Assembly (NCBI RefSeq): GCF_000445105.1
Contig: NZ_ATDP01000101.1
Span: 1 to 64,000 of the forward strand
From: Sphingobium lactosutens DS20
GTDB taxonomy: Bacteria; Pseudomonadota; Alphaproteobacteria; Sphingomonadales; Sphingomonadaceae
Length of the DNA: 64,000 bases
Direction: 5' to 3'
In this document: positions 54,031-61,951 of the stretch, piece after piece
Position numbering within the stretch: position 1 is the stretch's first letter
Layout of the letters: each line of letters starts with the position of its first letter
The notes under the pieces: model-generated
What the model saw: only the letters and a program-made list of their open reading frames with translations
Told to the model about the DNA's origin: nothing
The model's database searches: none
Translations under genes and position numbers: made by a program

Positions 54031-56187
54031 TCAGTTCATGGCGTCGAGGTCGACCTTGGCTTCGCGGTCCCAGAAGCGCAGCGGCCCCAGCGCTGCCACA
54101 AAAGCCTTGGCATCGTCGGCGGATTCAAGGCCCATGCAGCCATCGTCCAAATCCTCCGCTATCCCGGCCTTGACCAGCAGCGGCCTGGTTTGGGGCGACA
54201 GGCCCATGAATTTGCAATGGGCGAAGGCGTCGGCGACGAAGTCCTTGGACGGCGCGTCCTTCGACAACAGGGTCGCGCCTTCGTCCGACAGGATCACCGC
54301 GACCGCATCGTACAGGACGGACGGTCCGCCATCGATCTTCTGCTGGGCGGGGAGCAGTGTGCCATCGCTCAGCGTCGCGCCGCCAATTTTGGGGGCGATC
54401 ACTTCGCACAGGGCGTCCGCCGCCTTCACTGCGTCCATCAGCGCCTTCACAAGTCCCGCGTCCGCGCCATCGCTCACCAGCAGGCCAAGCTTGCGACCGG
54501 CGAATGTCTGCGGTCCGTTCTTGACGATGCTGAGCGCGTCGGACGGCGGCAGGTCGGTTTTGGGCGCAACCGCAGCCTTGGCCTTTTCCGGCAAGGAGAG
54601 GCCAAGCCCGTTGGCGACAGTATTAGCAAGGGCATCATCGATATGCATCAGATGCGACAGCATGCGCGATCGGATGTCGGGCCGTTCCACCTTGGACAAT
54701 TCAAACACCAGCGCGTCGCCGATATGCTTCTGTTCGATCGACGTCTGGCTGACGTAGAATTGCCGCGCCTGGCTGTAATGGTCAGCAAAGCTTTCCGGGC
54801 GGATACGCAGCTTGTCGCCATCGGGTCGGGCGGCGACGCTGGTGAAGCCGCGCGCCGGGTCTTCGCGCGGGCCGCCCTGCGCGGGGCCCCAGCTATTGGG
54901 CTCATAATTGGCGCGGCCGGCGGGATTGTGCATGGCCATATGTCCGTCCTGCTGGAAATGGGCGAAGGGACAGCGTGGCGCATTGACCGGCAGATGCGTG
55001 AAGTTGGGCGAGCCCAGGCGCTTCAATTGCGTGTCGAGATACGAGAAATTGCGGCCCTGGAGCAGTGGGTCATTGGTGAAGTCGATGCCGGGCACGATAT
55101 TCTGCGTGCAGAAGGCGACCTGCTCGGTCGTGGCGAAGAAATTGTCCACCAACCGGTCGAGGACCAGGCGGCCGACGATCCGCACCGGCACCAGTTCCTC
55201 CGGAATGATCTTCGTCGCATCGAGCACGTCGAAGTCGAAATTGTCGGCAAAGTCCTGATCGAAAATCTGGACGCCCAGCTCCCATTCCGGGAAATCGCCC
55301 GCGTCGATTGCGTCCCACAGGTCGCGGCGATGGAAATCGGGGTCAGCGCCGTTCAGCTTGACCGCCTCGTTCCAGACCACGGATTGAAGGCCGAGCTTGG
55401 GCTTCCAATGGAATTTGACATAGGAGGATTGTCCGTCGGCATCGACCAGACGGAAGGTGTGGACGCCAAAGCCCTCCATCATGCGGAAGGAACGGGGGAT
55501 CGTCCGATCCGACATGATCCACATGACCATGTGCATGCTTTCGGGGCTGAGGCTGATGAAGTCCCAGAAATTGTCATGGGCCGTCTGCGCCTGCGGAAAG
55601 CCGCGATCGGGCGCGGGCTTGGCGGCGTGGATCAGGTCGGGAAATTTGATCGCGTCCTGGATGAAGAAGACCGGGATATTATTGCCGACAATGTCCCAAT
55701 TGCCTTCCTTGGTATAGAGTTTGACGGCGAAGCCGCGCACGTCGCGGGCCACGTCTGGCGACCCTTTTGACCCTGCAACGGTGGAAAAGCGCACAAAGGC
55801 CTCCGTCTTTTCGCCGACGCGCTGGAAAATGTCGGCGCGGGTGATGTCGGACAGGCTTTCGGTGAGTTCGAAATAGCCATGCGCGCCATAGCCGCGGGCA
55901 TGGACGACACGCTCGGGAATCCGCTCATGGTCGAAATGGAAGATTTTCTCGCGAAAGTGAAAATCCTCCAGCAGCGTCGGACCGCGCGCACCCTGTTTCA
56001 GGCTGTTCTGGTCGTCCGCGACCGGAACGCCTTGCGACGTGGTGAGTGTCGCGCCGTCGTCCCGAACGCTCTGGTGCGTTTCACCGCCCTGTCCCTGCTT
56101 TTCCTGGTAGCTGTCCGTGCGATCGGGCGCGGCATCCTTCCCCTTGTTACCGGTGGGAACTGCATTGCTGCCTGTGTGCGTCGCCAT
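54031..56187 (-). CDS. katE: Monofunctional catalase, large-subunit (HPII/KatE) type
   Basis: A 718-residue clade 2 catalase that destroys hydrogen peroxide. The N-terminal extension is about 70 residues of low complexity; the core has the catalytic His in [15 protein letters not shown], the catalytic Asn in [13 protein letters not shown], and the heme-ligand Tyr in [14 protein letters not shown]. The C-terminal 150 residues form the extra flavodoxin/DJ-1-like domain ([21 protein letters not shown]) that marks HPII-type enzymes. The start at 56187 has AGGAGA 8 bases upstream. Hemerythrin follows in the same transcript. Confidence 0.95.
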   Translation of the reverse strand: MATHTGSNAVPTGNKGKDAAPDRTDSYQEKQGQGGETHQSVRDDGATLTTSQGVPVADDQNSLKQGARGPTLLEDFHFREKIFHFDHERIPERVVHARGYGAHGYFELTESLSDITRADIFQRVGEKTEAFVRFSTVAGSKGSPDVARDVRGFAVKLYTKEGNWDIVGNNIPVFFIQDAIKFPDLIHAAKPAPDRGFPQAQTAHDNFWDFISLSPESMHMVMWIMSDRTIPRSFRMMEGFGVHTFRLVDADGQSSYVKFHWKPKLGLQSVVWNEAVKLNGADPDFHRRDLWDAIDAGDFPEWELGVQIFDQDFADNFDFDVLDATKIIPEELVPVRIVGRLVLDRLVDNFFATTEQVAFCTQNIVPGIDFTNDPLLQGRNFSYLDTQLKRLGSPNFTHLPVNAPRCPFAHFQQDGHMAMHNPAGRANYEPNSWGPAQGGPREDPARGFTSVAARPDGDKLRIRPESFADHYSQARQFYVSQTSIEQKHIGDALVFELSKVERPDIRSRMLSHLMHIDDALANTVANGLGLSLPEKAKAAVAPKTDLPPSDALSIVKNGPQTFAGRKLGLLVSDGADAGLVKALMDAVKAADALCEVIAPKIGGATLSDGTLLPAQQKIDGGPSVLYDAVAVILSDEGATLLSKDAPSKDFVADAFAHCKFMGLSPQTRPLLVKAGIAEDLDDGCMGLESADDAKAFVAALGPLRFWDREAKVDLDAMN

Positions 56188-56321
56188 GGAAATCGATCTC
56201 CTGTCGGTCGTGATGACCCTGCGACCACGAACAACCCGCGATGACCGATGTTTCCGACAAATGCGGCGATATTGATGGAGGTTAGGACGATTGTCCGGGC
56301 CGACACGCTCAGGTGAGGCGG

Positions 56322-58283
56322 TCAGGCGGTGACTGGCTGCACCTTCCAATAGGTTGCGTAGCGTTCATGGGCGATGCGGTGATAGGGGATCAGGCGCACC
56401 GGCGCGCCATCGGCCGCCGGGATCGTGAATTCCAGCGGACCGCCACCGGGCTTGACCCGCTCGGCCAGTCGCTCGGGATCGCCAGCAATATCGGGCACGG
56501 CTACGGCCCCATCATTATAGTCACCATATTTGCGTTCGTTGACGATGATGTCGGCGCCGGGTTCAAGCCCCTGCCGGCCGAGCGCGCCAGCCAGGACCAG
56601 CGGGCCGTAGGTGAAGGCGACGATATCCGGCGCGGCCGGTGCGCGTTCGACCGCCGGCGCCATGTCGAGGATGAGTTCGACCCGGTCGCCATCCCGCCAT
56701 AGCCGCGTGACCTCCACGAAACGCCCCGGTGCGGTCGATCGCAGGACGTCGCGGCCGTTGACGCGCACCATGGCCGTGCGGCTCCAGCGCGGATGCCGCA
56801 GCTGCAGCGCGATCTCGACCGGCGCGCGCAGTGTCCATCGCAGGTTGGTCGTTGGCGTTTCGGGGAAGGACGTGGTCTGCTCCAGTCGCGCACCCTTGTT
56901 CGCCCACCGGACGGAGGAGGGCACGAACAGGCTGACATAAAGCGACCTGTCATCATGGAAATAAATGGAATCGCGATATTTGACGTGATTTTCCATGCCC
57001 GTGCCGGTGCAGCACCAGAAACTGTCCTCGGGCGTGTGGTAGAGCTTCATATATCCCGGCCGCGCGCCCTGGAAATAGGTGGCCATGCCGCTGTCGGGGT
57101 CCTGCGAGGCGAGGATGCCGTTGTAGAGCGTGCGCTCATAATAATCGGCATAGTCGGCCTGCGGGTCCTGCATGAACAGCAGGCGGGCCAGTTTGAGCAT
57201 ATTATGCTGGCAGCAGGTTTCCGAACCCTTGGCCGAAAAGACGTGGCTTTCAAAGTCGGCCATGGCGAAGAAATGTTCATTGTCGCCATGTCCACCCGTG
57301 GCAAAGGATCGGGTGTGGGCAACGGTGCGAAAGAAGAAGTCGGCCGCCTTGGCATAGCGATCGTCGCCCGTTTCCTCATAGACGCGCTGGAATCCGACGA
57401 TCTTGGGCACCTGCGTATTGGCGTGCATGCCGTCGAGCAGGTCCTTGCCCGCAACCAGCGGCTCCATCACCGCCTTGTGCGAGAAACGGCGGGCGAGCGT
57501 GCGATACGCCTCTGTCCCGGTCATGGCGTATAGATCGGCATAGATTTCGTTCATGCCGCCATGCTCTGTAGCCAGCATTGCTTCGAACTGCGCGTCGCTG
57601 AGCGGATGCGTTGCCCCCACCCCCCAGTCGGCGAGGCGCAGAAGGACATGACGCGCTCGGTTGCTGTCGGCAAGGGTCGCGGCGTCGCGCAACCCGGCAT
57701 AGATTTTGTGCAGCGTGTACCAGGGCACGCCGGTAATCGGTTCGCCATTGATGTGCCGCGCGACCAGGGCAGGGCCGTCGGGAAAGGCACAGACCAGGCC
57801 CGACCGCGCTGCATCCTGGCAGGCGGCCAGTTCGTTGGCGATATAGTCGATGCGCTGTTTGAAGCGGCGGTCCTGCGTCGAGCGATAGGCCAGGGCGCAG
57901 GCGGACAGATAATGGCCCAGCGTATGCCCGTGGCAATTAATCTCTGCCCAGGTCGGCTCGGATTCCCATCCGCCATAGACCGGCGCCTTGGGCTGCAAGC
58001 CGGCATTGATTCTGAAATTATGCAGCATGCGATCGGGCGCCAGCCGCAGCAGATAGGCCTCCGTCATCCGCTGGGCATGGAGGAACGGCCCATCGGTCAA
58101 CGTGACATTGGCCATGTCGAAAGGCTTGAGGCGGGCGGGGCGCGCCGGTGCGGTGGGCGCGGTTTGCGCAAGGGCGAATGCTGGCCAGACCATTGTTCCC
58201 GCGCCAGCCATGACGGCCGCCGCGCCAGCGCCGCCCAGAAGGTCGCGCCGCGACGGGCCGGCACAGCATGGGGTCTTGGGCAC
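56322..58283 (-). CDS. GH127-type (DUF1680) beta-L-arabinofuranosidase with Tat signal
   Basis: A 653-residue exported enzyme. A Tat signal ([19 protein letters not shown]) precedes the (alpha/alpha)6-barrel. The zinc-cysteine chemistry of GH127 is supported by [15 protein letters not shown] and [18 protein letters not shown], the paired Cys positions the family uses as ligand and nucleophile. The C-terminal beta domains follow. It would release beta-L-arabinofuranose or a related sugar from plant polymers or glycoproteins. The start is GTG at 58283 with AAGGAGA upstream. Divergent from an MFS transporter that probably takes up the product. Confidence 0.85.
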   Translation of the reverse strand: MPKTPCCAGPSRRDLLGGAGAAAVMAGAGTMVWPAFALAQTAPTAPARPARLKPFDMANVTLTDGPFLHAQRMTEAYLLRLAPDRMLHNFRINAGLQPKAPVYGGWESEPTWAEINCHGHTLGHYLSACALAYRSTQDRRFKQRIDYIANELAACQDAARSGLVCAFPDGPALVARHINGEPITGVPWYTLHKIYAGLRDAATLADSNRARHVLLRLADWGVGATHPLSDAQFEAMLATEHGGMNEIYADLYAMTGTEAYRTLARRFSHKAVMEPLVAGKDLLDGMHANTQVPKIVGFQRVYEETGDDRYAKAADFFFRTVAHTRSFATGGHGDNEHFFAMADFESHVFSAKGSETCCQHNMLKLARLLFMQDPQADYADYYERTLYNGILASQDPDSGMATYFQGARPGYMKLYHTPEDSFWCCTGTGMENHVKYRDSIYFHDDRSLYVSLFVPSSVRWANKGARLEQTTSFPETPTTNLRWTLRAPVEIALQLRHPRWSRTAMVRVNGRDVLRSTAPGRFVEVTRLWRDGDRVELILDMAPAVERAPAAPDIVAFTYGPLVLAGALGRQGLEPGADIIVNERKYGDYNDGAVAVPDIAGDPERLAERVKPGGGPLEFTIPAADGAPVRLIPYHRIAHERYATYWKVQPVTA

Positions 58284-58337
58284 GGAAACTCTCCTTCGGG
58301 CAGGCGCGTTGTGCGGTCTTTGGAAGGACACACTAAC

Positions 58338-58357
58338 GCATTACTCATACATAATGC
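58338..58357. promoter_or_regulatory. Hyphenated inverted repeat between GH127 and MFS genes (possible operator)
   Basis: GCATTA (58338-58343) and TAATGC (58352-58357) form a 6-base dyad with an 8-base AT-rich centre in the 248-base divergent promoter region. It lies 55 bases upstream of the GH127 start and 175 bases upstream of the MFS start. No regulator gene is adjacent, so the binding protein is unknown. Confidence 0.4.
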
Positions 58358-58499
58358 AAGACTTCCGCAGTGGCACAGCGGCGCTCGACCGGATGGAAGC
58401 AACCTGCTCAATGGCCCGATGTATTCGTATGCGTCCTTGTATCCCGTGATCGCTCGTGCCAGCGCCTGGGGTTGGCGCAGGCGGCGCAAGGCCGGCCGC

Positions 58500-58529
58500 G
58501 AAGGGACGGGAAGGGACGGGAAGGGAAAG
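58500..58529 (+). repeat. Tandem 10-base repeat at the ribosome site of the MFS gene
   Basis: Three direct copies of GAAGGGACGG (third copy GAAGGGAAAG) run head to tail up to two bases before the ATG at 58532. Each copy contains an AAGGGA that could act as Shine-Dalgarno, so a gain or loss of a unit would change ribosome-site number without changing the protein. Confidence 0.85.
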
Positions 58530-58531
58530 GC

Positions 58532-60025
58532 ATGGACAAGCCGCGTCAGGGCTTTGCCGGGCTGTGGAACATCAGCTTCGGGTTTTTCGGCATCCAGATC
58601 GGCTTTGCCCTGCAAAATGCCAATATGAGCCGCGTCTTCCAGTCACTGGGGTCCAGCATCGATGATCTGTCCGCTTTGTGGGTCGCCGCGCCACTGACAG
58701 GCCTGCTGGTGCAGCCGGTGATCGGCCACCTGTCGGACCGCACCTGGTTGGGAAGACTGGGGCGGCGGCGGCCCTATTTTCTGGCCGGCGCGATTTTGGC
58801 CGCAATCGCGCTGCTGGCGATGCCGCAAAGCCACGGCTTGATGATGGCCGCCCTTCTGCTGTGGATGCTGGACGCCAGCCTCAATATCTCGATGGAGCCA
58901 TTTCGCGCCTTTGTCGGCGACATGCTGCGCAAGGACCAGCATGTCGCGGGTTATGCGGTGCAGACCGCGTTCATCGGCGCCGGCGCGGTGGTGGGGTCGC
59001 TTTTCCCCTATGCGCTCGATCATCTGGGCGTTTCCAATGTCGCGGCGGCGGGTGAGGTGCCAGACACGGTGCGCTACAGCTTCTGGGCGGGGGGTGCGGC
59101 GCTGTTCGGCGCTGTGCTCTGGACCGTCCTGACGACGCGCGAATACACCCCCGACCAATTGCGTGGCTTTGACGGCGGGGCCGATGTGCCTGCCGCCCCC
59201 GATCTGGCCGGACGCAGCATAGCCCCCTGCTGGGCCTGGGTCGGCGCGGGGCTGATGATCGCCATGCTGGTCTATGCGTGGGGGATGGAGAAGGAAGTCT
59301 ATCTGCTCGCCGCGCTGCTGGCCGGCTATGGCGTTGCGAGCATGGCCGCGATAGCGCTGGCTCGCGCCGGGCGCGCGGACACGATGCTGGCGCATATCGT
59401 GGGTGACGTTTCCGCCATGCCGCCGATCATGCGGCGGCTGGCGGTCATCCAGTTTTTCAGCTGGTCGGCCCTGTTCATCATGTGGATCCATACCACCCCG
59501 GTCGTTGCCCAATATATGTTCGGGTCCGCTGATCCGGCGAGCAGCGCCTATCAGGCCGGCGGCAACTGGGTAGGTGTCCTGTTTTCCGTCTATAATGGCG
59601 TGGCGGCGGTGGCGGCGCTGACGCTGCTGCCCTGGGTCGCTCGGCGCATCGGCCAGGCCCGGACGCATGCGCTGTGCCTGACCGCTGGCGCTGCCGGCTT
59701 CGCGAGCTTCCTGTTCGTGCGCGATCCCCATTGGCTGCTGCTGAGCGAAGTGGGCATCGGCATCGCCTGGGCGTCCATTCTGGCCATGCCCTATGCCATG
59801 CTGGCGTCCAGCCTGCCCGCGGCCAAGATCGGCATCTATATGGGCCTGTTCAACATCTTCGTCGTCTTGCCCCAGCTGCTCGTCGCGACGGTGATGGGGT
59901 CGATCATGAAGGCCTTTTTCCCCGGCGCGCCGATCTGGACGATGGCGTTTGCTGCGGTCACGTTATTGGTCGCGGCGGCTGCGTCATTGCGAGTCGGAAC
60001 AGAGCGGACAGCGCGAATCGGGTGA
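58532..60025 (+). CDS. MFS sugar transporter (SLC45/sucrose-maltose transporter-like)
   Basis: A 497-residue 12-helix inner-membrane protein. The first loop GHLSDRTWLGRLGRRRPYFLAGAI gives motif A with the long RxGRR/RRP form typical of plant SUC and bacterial SLC45-type sugar:proton symporters; the N-terminus GLWNISFGFFGIQIGFALQNANMSRVFQSLG is also typical of that group. It is divergent from the GH127 gene, so it probably imports the released sugar. The start ATG at 58532 follows tandem AAGGGA repeats; the longer open frame upstream has no support. Confidence 0.87.
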   Translation: MDKPRQGFAGLWNISFGFFGIQIGFALQNANMSRVFQSLGSSIDDLSALWVAAPLTGLLVQPVIGHLSDRTWLGRLGRRRPYFLAGAILAAIALLAMPQSHGLMMAALLLWMLDASLNISMEPFRAFVGDMLRKDQHVAGYAVQTAFIGAGAVVGSLFPYALDHLGVSNVAAAGEVPDTVRYSFWAGGAALFGAVLWTVLTTREYTPDQLRGFDGGADVPAAPDLAGRSIAPCWAWVGAGLMIAMLVYAWGMEKEVYLLAALLAGYGVASMAAIALARAGRADTMLAHIVGDVSAMPPIMRRLAVIQFFSWSALFIMWIHTTPVVAQYMFGSADPASSAYQAGGNWVGVLFSVYNGVAAVAALTLLPWVARRIGQARTHALCLTAGAAGFASFLFVRDPHWLLLSEVGIGIAWASILAMPYAMLASSLPAAKIGIYMGLFNIFVVLPQLLVATVMGSIMKAFFPGAPIWTMAFAAVTLLVAAAASLRVGTERTARIG

Positions 60026-60105
60026 GGCTGGCGAAAAGGCATGAGGCGTTTTCGCTACGGAAAGCGTTGCATTTTGCCACGATTGCACATTTTGCAACCG
60101 CTCAC

Positions 60106-60139
60106 ATGACTTTCGCACTTGCGATGAGAATAATTCTAT
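60106..60139 (+). promoter_or_regulatory. Promoter with overlapping Fur-box-like dyad
   Basis: ATGACT (60106-60111) and AATAAT (60129-60134) match -35 and -10 hexamers (4/6 and 5/6) at the ideal 17-base spacing. Over the -10 lies TGAGAAT-A-ATTCTAT (60125-60139), which has the 7-1-7 form of Fur boxes and differs from a perfect TGAGAATnATTCTCA at two positions. A repressor bound here would block the promoter. The region is unusually AT-rich. Confidence 0.5.
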
Positions 60140-60140
60140 C

Positions 60141-60215
60141 GCAAAACAAACCTGCCTTTCAGGCATCCTCTCCTAAAAACTTTCACGGGCTGGTCTTCGG
60201 ATCGGCCCTTTTTTT
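60141..60215 (+). ncRNA. Candidate small RNA, about 75 nt, probably iron-controlled
   Basis: Starting at the predicted start near 60141, the RNA would have a small stem CCTG-CAGG (60151-60163), an unpaired stretch CATCCTCTCCT (60164-60174) that contains CUCCU, the complement of the AGGAG ribosome site, a U/A-rich linker, and a strong terminator hairpin. No open reading frame with a ribosome site is seen in it. Fur-box, promoter and terminator are spaced as in RyhB/PrrF-type RNAs, but the sequence is not one I recognise. Function, including a block on iron-protein mRNAs, is inference. Confidence 0.45.
60187..60215 (+). terminator. Rho-independent terminator
   Basis: A 9-pair stem (GGGCTGGTC at 60187-60195 with GATCGGCCC at 60200-60208, two G-T pairs) closed by a TTCG tetraloop and followed by seven T. 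It is the clearest terminator of the window; its distance from the MFS stop (about 160 bases) makes a separate transcript the more likely client. Confidence 0.88.
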
Positions 60216-60586
60216 ACAGAGGCTTAGGGGGGTGCGAGCTATCAGCGGCGTTTGCCGTCCGATCGTTCGCCATGATGCGACAAGGGACAGATTAACTGAT
60301 TGATCCGCAGCGCATCCTGCGCGCCTGACGCGAACAGCGCGCAAAGCCAGTCCAGAAACCGTGCCACCAACAGCATGATCCACTCCACCAATCTTCTTTT
60401 GCGGCTATGTTATCATATGGCTGGCTGATGATAAGACATTGGGCATGGGGTGACGCAAATGATACGGCGTGGTACGGATAAGGGTTGGCCTTGCGCGCGC
60501 AAGCCTCGGTGGACCGCATCTATGTTGACGAGCCGTCCCCGCCAGCCAAGCCTGTTCTGCCTGGCCGGATAACGAACCGATGATCC
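60216..60586. other. Gene-poor intergenic region between the small RNA and the RND outer-membrane gene
   Basis: Apart from the possible 44-residue frame no coding sequence is supported. It contains an AT-rich patch at about 60397-60445 with TATGATAAC-type hexamers on the minus strand, likely a promoter for that frame. Nothing else, including no tRNA or repeat, was recognised. Confidence 0.5.
60242..60376 (-). CDS. Possible 44-residue small membrane-type protein
   Basis: A short frame starts at ATG 60376 after GGTGGAG at 6-base spacing and encodes 44 residues with a hydrophobic N-terminus (MLLVARFLDWLCALFASG) and a polar tail. It lies in the otherwise gene-free 60216-60586 region. I know no family for it. 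A TATGAT hexamer stands upstream. It could equally be noise; the ribosome site is the main support. Confidence 0.3.
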   Translation of the reverse strand: MLLVARFLDWLCALFASGAQDALRINQLICPLSHHGERSDGKRR

Positions 60587-61951
60587 TTACTGATCGGCGC
60601 CGATGACGCGGTAGAGCAGGATGCGGTTGGTGACGAGCGCCAAGTCCGTGGCGATCGCCGATTGCCGAGCATTATAGAGGGACCGCTGGCTGGTGAGTGC
60701 CGTCAGGAACGTGTCGATCCCGGCGCGATAGCGCTGTTCTGCCAAGTCATAGGCCTGGGCGTTGGCGGTTACGAGCCGCCGCTGCGCCGCTTGCTGCGCA
60801 TCGATCGTTCCGGCGCGCGCCAATCCGTCCGCCACTTCCTGAAACGCCGTCTGGATCGCCTTTTCATATTGCGCGAGATATAGGTCGCGCTGCGCCTTGC
60901 TATATTCCAGATTGCCACGATTGGGACCACCGAAGACCGGCAGGCTGGCCGACGGGCTGGCCGACCAGCCAAAGGCGTTTCCGCTGAACAGCGATGACAA
61001 GGCGGTGCTCGCCACGCCGATGGCCGATGTGAGGCTGATCGTCGGGAACATCGCCGCGCGCGCTGCGCCGACATCCGCATTGGCGGCCCTGAGCTGATGT
61101 TCGGCCTGCAGCACATCGGGTCGCTGGAGCAATATGTCCGACGACAGGCCGGCGGGCACGCGCGCGATGCCGGGGATCAGGCTGTCGAGCGACTGGGGCA
61201 GCAGCGCGTCCTCGACTGGCGCGCCGATCAGCAGGTCCAGTGCATTGCGGTCCTGCGCTACCTGCGTCACGGTGGCGGCGACATCGGACGCGGCTTGCTC
61301 GACGATGGTTTCGGCCTGATGCACGTCGAGCTTCCCGGCCAGTCCGGCGGCGTTCAGGGACCGGGTGAGGTCTAGTGTTCGCTGCGCGCTGGCCTGCGTC
61401 TGCCGCGCCAGCGCTAGCAGGTCCCGATCCGCCGCCAGCGTGGCATAGGCGCTGGCGGTTTCCGCGATCAACGCGATGCGGGTCGAACGCGCCCCTTCCT
61501 CCGTCGCCAGATAGGATTCCAGCGCGGCCTGCGTCAGGTTGCGCACCCGGCCGAACAGGTCGATCTCGAACGCGCTGAAGCCGATGTCGGCGCTGTAACT
61601 ATCCTGCCGGGCGTCATTGCGCTGGCTGATGCTGGCGCTCGCGTCTGCCGTCACGGTGGGCAGCTGCGCGGCGCGCTGGACGCGATACTTCGCGCGGGCC
61701 GACTGCACATTGGCGATGGCAGCGCGCAGGTCGCGGTTATTGACGAGCGCGCGGTCGATGATGGTACGCAGGCGTGGGTCCTGCACCAGCTGCGTCCAGG
61801 GAAGGCCCGCGCGCGTTCCATCGGGTTGGGGCGCATAGGCTTCGCCCTGCGGCAAGGCGGCAGGGATGGGCGCAGCCGGCCGTTCATAAGCGGGCGTCAT
61901 CGAACAGCCCGCCAGCAGAAGCGTGGTGATGCCGAACAATGCGCGGGTCAT
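60587..61951 (-). CDS. RND efflux outer-membrane lipoprotein (NodT family)
   Basis: A 454-residue outer-membrane factor. The lipobox is LLLAGCS (lipidated Cys at residue 16), followed by the RND-type OMF start TPAYERPAAPIPAALP. Two OEP repeats follow (VNNRDLRAAIANVQSARAKYRVQ and LLQRPDVLQAEHQLRAANADVGAARAAMFPTISLT, the latter a NodT signature). The start overlaps the stop of the RND pump gene (ATGA), so this is the outer-membrane component of that pump. Confidence 0.92.
   Translation of the reverse strand: MTRALFGITTLLLAGCSMTPAYERPAAPIPAALPQGEAYAPQPDGTRAGLPWTQLVQDPRLRTIIDRALVNNRDLRAAIANVQSARAKYRVQRAAQLPTVTADASASISQRNDARQDSYSADIGFSAFEIDLFGRVRNLTQAALESYLATEEGARSTRIALIAETASAYATLAADRDLLALARQTQASAQRTLDLTRSLNAAGLAGKLDVHQAETIVEQAASDVAATVTQVAQDRNALDLLIGAPVEDALLPQSLDSLIPGIARVPAGLSSDILLQRPDVLQAEHQLRAANADVGAARAAMFPTISLTSAIGVASTALSSLFSGNAFGWSASPSASLPVFGGPNRGNLEYSKAQRDLYLAQYEKAIQTAFQEVADGLARAGTIDAQQAAQRRLVTANAQAYDLAEQRYRAGIDTFLTALTSQRSLYNARQSAIATDLALVTNRILLYRVIGADQ

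Noticed and set aside
53989-55770. 593-residue open frame on the plus strand
   Set aside because: Antisense to katE, which is full-length with catalytic residues in place.
56188-56290. EcfG-like promoter before katE (GAAAC-N16-TGTT on the minus strand)
   Set aside because: Both elements deviate from GGAAC and CGTT, so the site is too weak to list as a promoter.
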